DNA from: Mesostigma viride
Lineage: Eukaryota > Streptophyta > Mesostigmatophyceae > Mesostigmatales > Mesostigmataceae
Assembly: GCA_009746045.1 (NCBI GenBank)
Contig: RPFO01000080.1
Coordinates: 5,001,556 to 5,061,555 of the forward strand
DNA: 60,000 nucleotides
Direction of reading: 5' to 3'
Each line of letters starts with the position of its first letter. Within the stretch, counting starts at the first letter, position 1. The notes under the pieces are model-generated. The model was not told where the DNA came from and did no database searches. It was given only the letters and a program-made list of their open reading frames with translations. This document shows, in pieces, positions 58,993 through 60,000 of this stretch. Made by a program: the position numbers and the translations under genes.

Positions 58993-60000
58993 TTAGCTTG
59001 AAACCGCTATCTTGGTGGCCACATACGTGGTACCTGTGCGATAGCCCTGCCAATCCACCTTGAGGTTGACGGAAAAGCCAGAGGCTCCCTTCCATGTAAT
59101 CGTCGTGCAGCTGGGCACCTGGACAATGAGGCCAGCCACAGTGATCGTGCTGGCACCAAACGCGGTGATCAAAACCTTGCTGGCCCCTGCCGTGGACGCC
59201 CCGCTCGGCTTCGTGCACGAATAGGCCGGCGACGCCGTGGACGAGATGGTCACGGTGGGCTGGCTGGTCTTGACCGCCTGCGTGCTGTCCTTGGCCGTCA
59301 TGGTGGGCGTGAACGTCCCCTGGATGGTGGGTGTGCCCGACACCGCCCCTGTGGATGCATCAATGGCCACCCCCGCAGGCAGCCCGGTTGCGCTGAAGGT
59401 GTACGGGGGGGTGCCTGCCGTCGCGCCGTACGCACCGGTGTACGCGACGCCCACGGTGCCCGTGGTGGGGATGGACCCGGTCAGGGTGAGGGGGCCGACG
59501 GTGACCGAGAGCGAGACTGTCTTGCTGGCGCTGCCCGGGGTGGTCAAGCTGTCCGTGACCGTGACGACCACGCTGGACGCGCCCGTTGCGGTCGGTGTGC
59601 CCGTGACAAACCCCGTGGTGGCGCTGATGGACAGCCCGGCGGGGAGCCCCGTGGCGCTGAAGGTGTACGGCGGCTGCCCACCTGCCGCCTTGAGGCTGTC
59701 GCTGCTGTTGTAGGGCGCGGCCAGGGTGGCGGAGCGCAGGGACCCGGTCAGAGTCAGCGGGTTCACGCCGATGACCACGGTGAACGTGCGTGTCACCGTC
59801 TGGGGGGTGCCGTCCGTGGCCGAGACGGCGACGGAAAAAGCGCCCGCAATGGTGGGCGTGCCCGTGATTTTCCCCGAGGACGCGGCCATGACCAGACCCG
59901 CGGGAAGACCGCTGGCGGCCCACGTGACCGTCCCCGTCCCGCCCGACGCTCTAAGCTCCTGCGAGGTGTACTGGGTGCCGACCGTGCCGTTCTTGACATA
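58993..60000 (-). CDS. Putative-Ig (He_PIG) repeat protein, second copy, cut by window end
   Basis: This is the C-terminal part (about 336 codons in the window) of a duplicate of the gene at 27405-29642, apparently identical over the visible stretch. The repeats carry GLPAGLSISATTGFVTGTPT-type motifs and the same Cys-containing C-terminal domain (YSCTKPSG ... PSCTTITW). Its 5' half lies beyond the window, so it cannot be said whether it is intact. Confidence 0.85.
   Translation of the reverse strand, partial: YVKNGTVGTQYTSQELRASGGTGTVTWAASGLPAGLVMAASSGKITGTPTIAGAFSVAVSATDGTPQTVTRTFTVVIGVNPLTLTGSLRSATLAAPYNSSDSLKAAGGQPPYTFSATGLPAGLSISATTGFVTGTPTATGASSVVVTVTDSLTTPGSASKTVSLSVTVGPLTLTGSIPTTGTVGVAYTGAYGATAGTPPYTFSATGLPAGVAIDASTGAVSGTPTIQGTFTPTMTAKDSTQAVKTSQPTVTISSTASPAYSCTKPSGASTAGASKVLITAFGASTITVAGLIVQVPSCTTITWKGASGFSVNLKVDWQGYRTGTTYVATKIAVSS

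Larger units (their letters stand above)
39072..60000. repeat. Segmental duplication, copy 2 (interrupted by the gypsy element)
   Basis: The pieces 39072-41991 and 58356-60000 equal 23868-28412 in order and orientation. Differences seen include a 3-base deletion near 39126, an insertion of about 13 bp at 40576-40588, one A/T at about 41486 and one A/C at about 58689. The left breakpoint falls one or two bases after the half-LINE TSD. The right breakpoint is beyond the window. Confidence 0.93.

Noticed and set aside
1-60000. CRISPR arrays, rRNA or tRNA genes
   Set aside because: I saw no spacer-repeat pattern, no rRNA core motifs and no cloverleaf with a convincing TTC loop. All tandem repeats are microsatellite, minisatellite or LTR.

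Overview
This is a eukaryotic, repeat-dominated window. It has spliced-looking ORFs, LINEs with separate ORF1 and endonuclease/reverse transcriptase reading frames, Ty1/copia and chromodomain Ty3/gypsy LTR elements, and cut-and-paste transposons with terminal inverted repeats (TIRs). The mixture would fit a green alga or a related protist, but the host assignment is an inference and I hold it loosely. I found no rRNA, tRNA or CRISPR array and no bacterial operon. The only gene with no obvious transposon role is an intronless secreted protein of bacterial-style putative-Ig (He_PIG) repeats at 27405-29642 (minus strand). Its C-terminal half recurs, cut by the window end, at 58993-60000.

Positions 1-27263 form a set of transposons inserted inside one another, and nearly every junction can be read from target-site duplications (TSDs). 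A hAT-like element (147-590 and 26207-27263) is split by a plus-strand LINE, called LINE-B here (591-26196; TSD TTGCTAGCGA). That LINE is split three times. First, by a minus-strand LINE-B copy (749-14184; TSD GGTTCCACTAT), which is itself split by a copia-like LTR element (2314-10404; TSD GCACT). Second, by a minus-strand ORF1-only 'half-LINE' (15201-19052; TSD GCTCAGCAGAT), which carries a TTAA-flanked element (15216-17123) inside its TTAA tail. Third, by a TIR element (19237-24166) that contains a roughly 1-kb GGTG microsatellite, itself interrupted by a second hAT-like copy (21839-23147).

Positions 27264-39071 hold the Ig-repeat gene and then a chain of 5'-truncated poly(A) LINEs, called LINE-L here, which repeatedly used the target ATGTGGCAG. 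A second TTAA element (32270-34554) lies in this chain, and its uninterrupted paralogous site is present at 35281-35340. A complete half-LINE with an intact 454-codon ORF1 follows (36980-39058; TSD TTGGACGTGGC).

Positions 39072-60000 are a direct, nearly identical segmental duplication of 23868-28412. It is split by a 16.4-kb chromodomain gypsy element (41992-58355; TSD GCAAG), whose pol gene is in turn split by a 5.5-kb pogo/Tigger-like element (46804-52352; TSD TA).

The most unusual systems are these: the copia-like element, with integrase upstream of protease and AG...CT LTR ends; the gypsy element, with a separate RNase-H1-type hybrid-binding ORF, an ORF that starts inside the LTR, and a long ORF3 in the env position; the ORF1-only half-LINE, which shares a 3' hairpin and TTAA tail with the LINE-B family; and the TTAA elements, which carry a near-perfect E2F-type palindrome.
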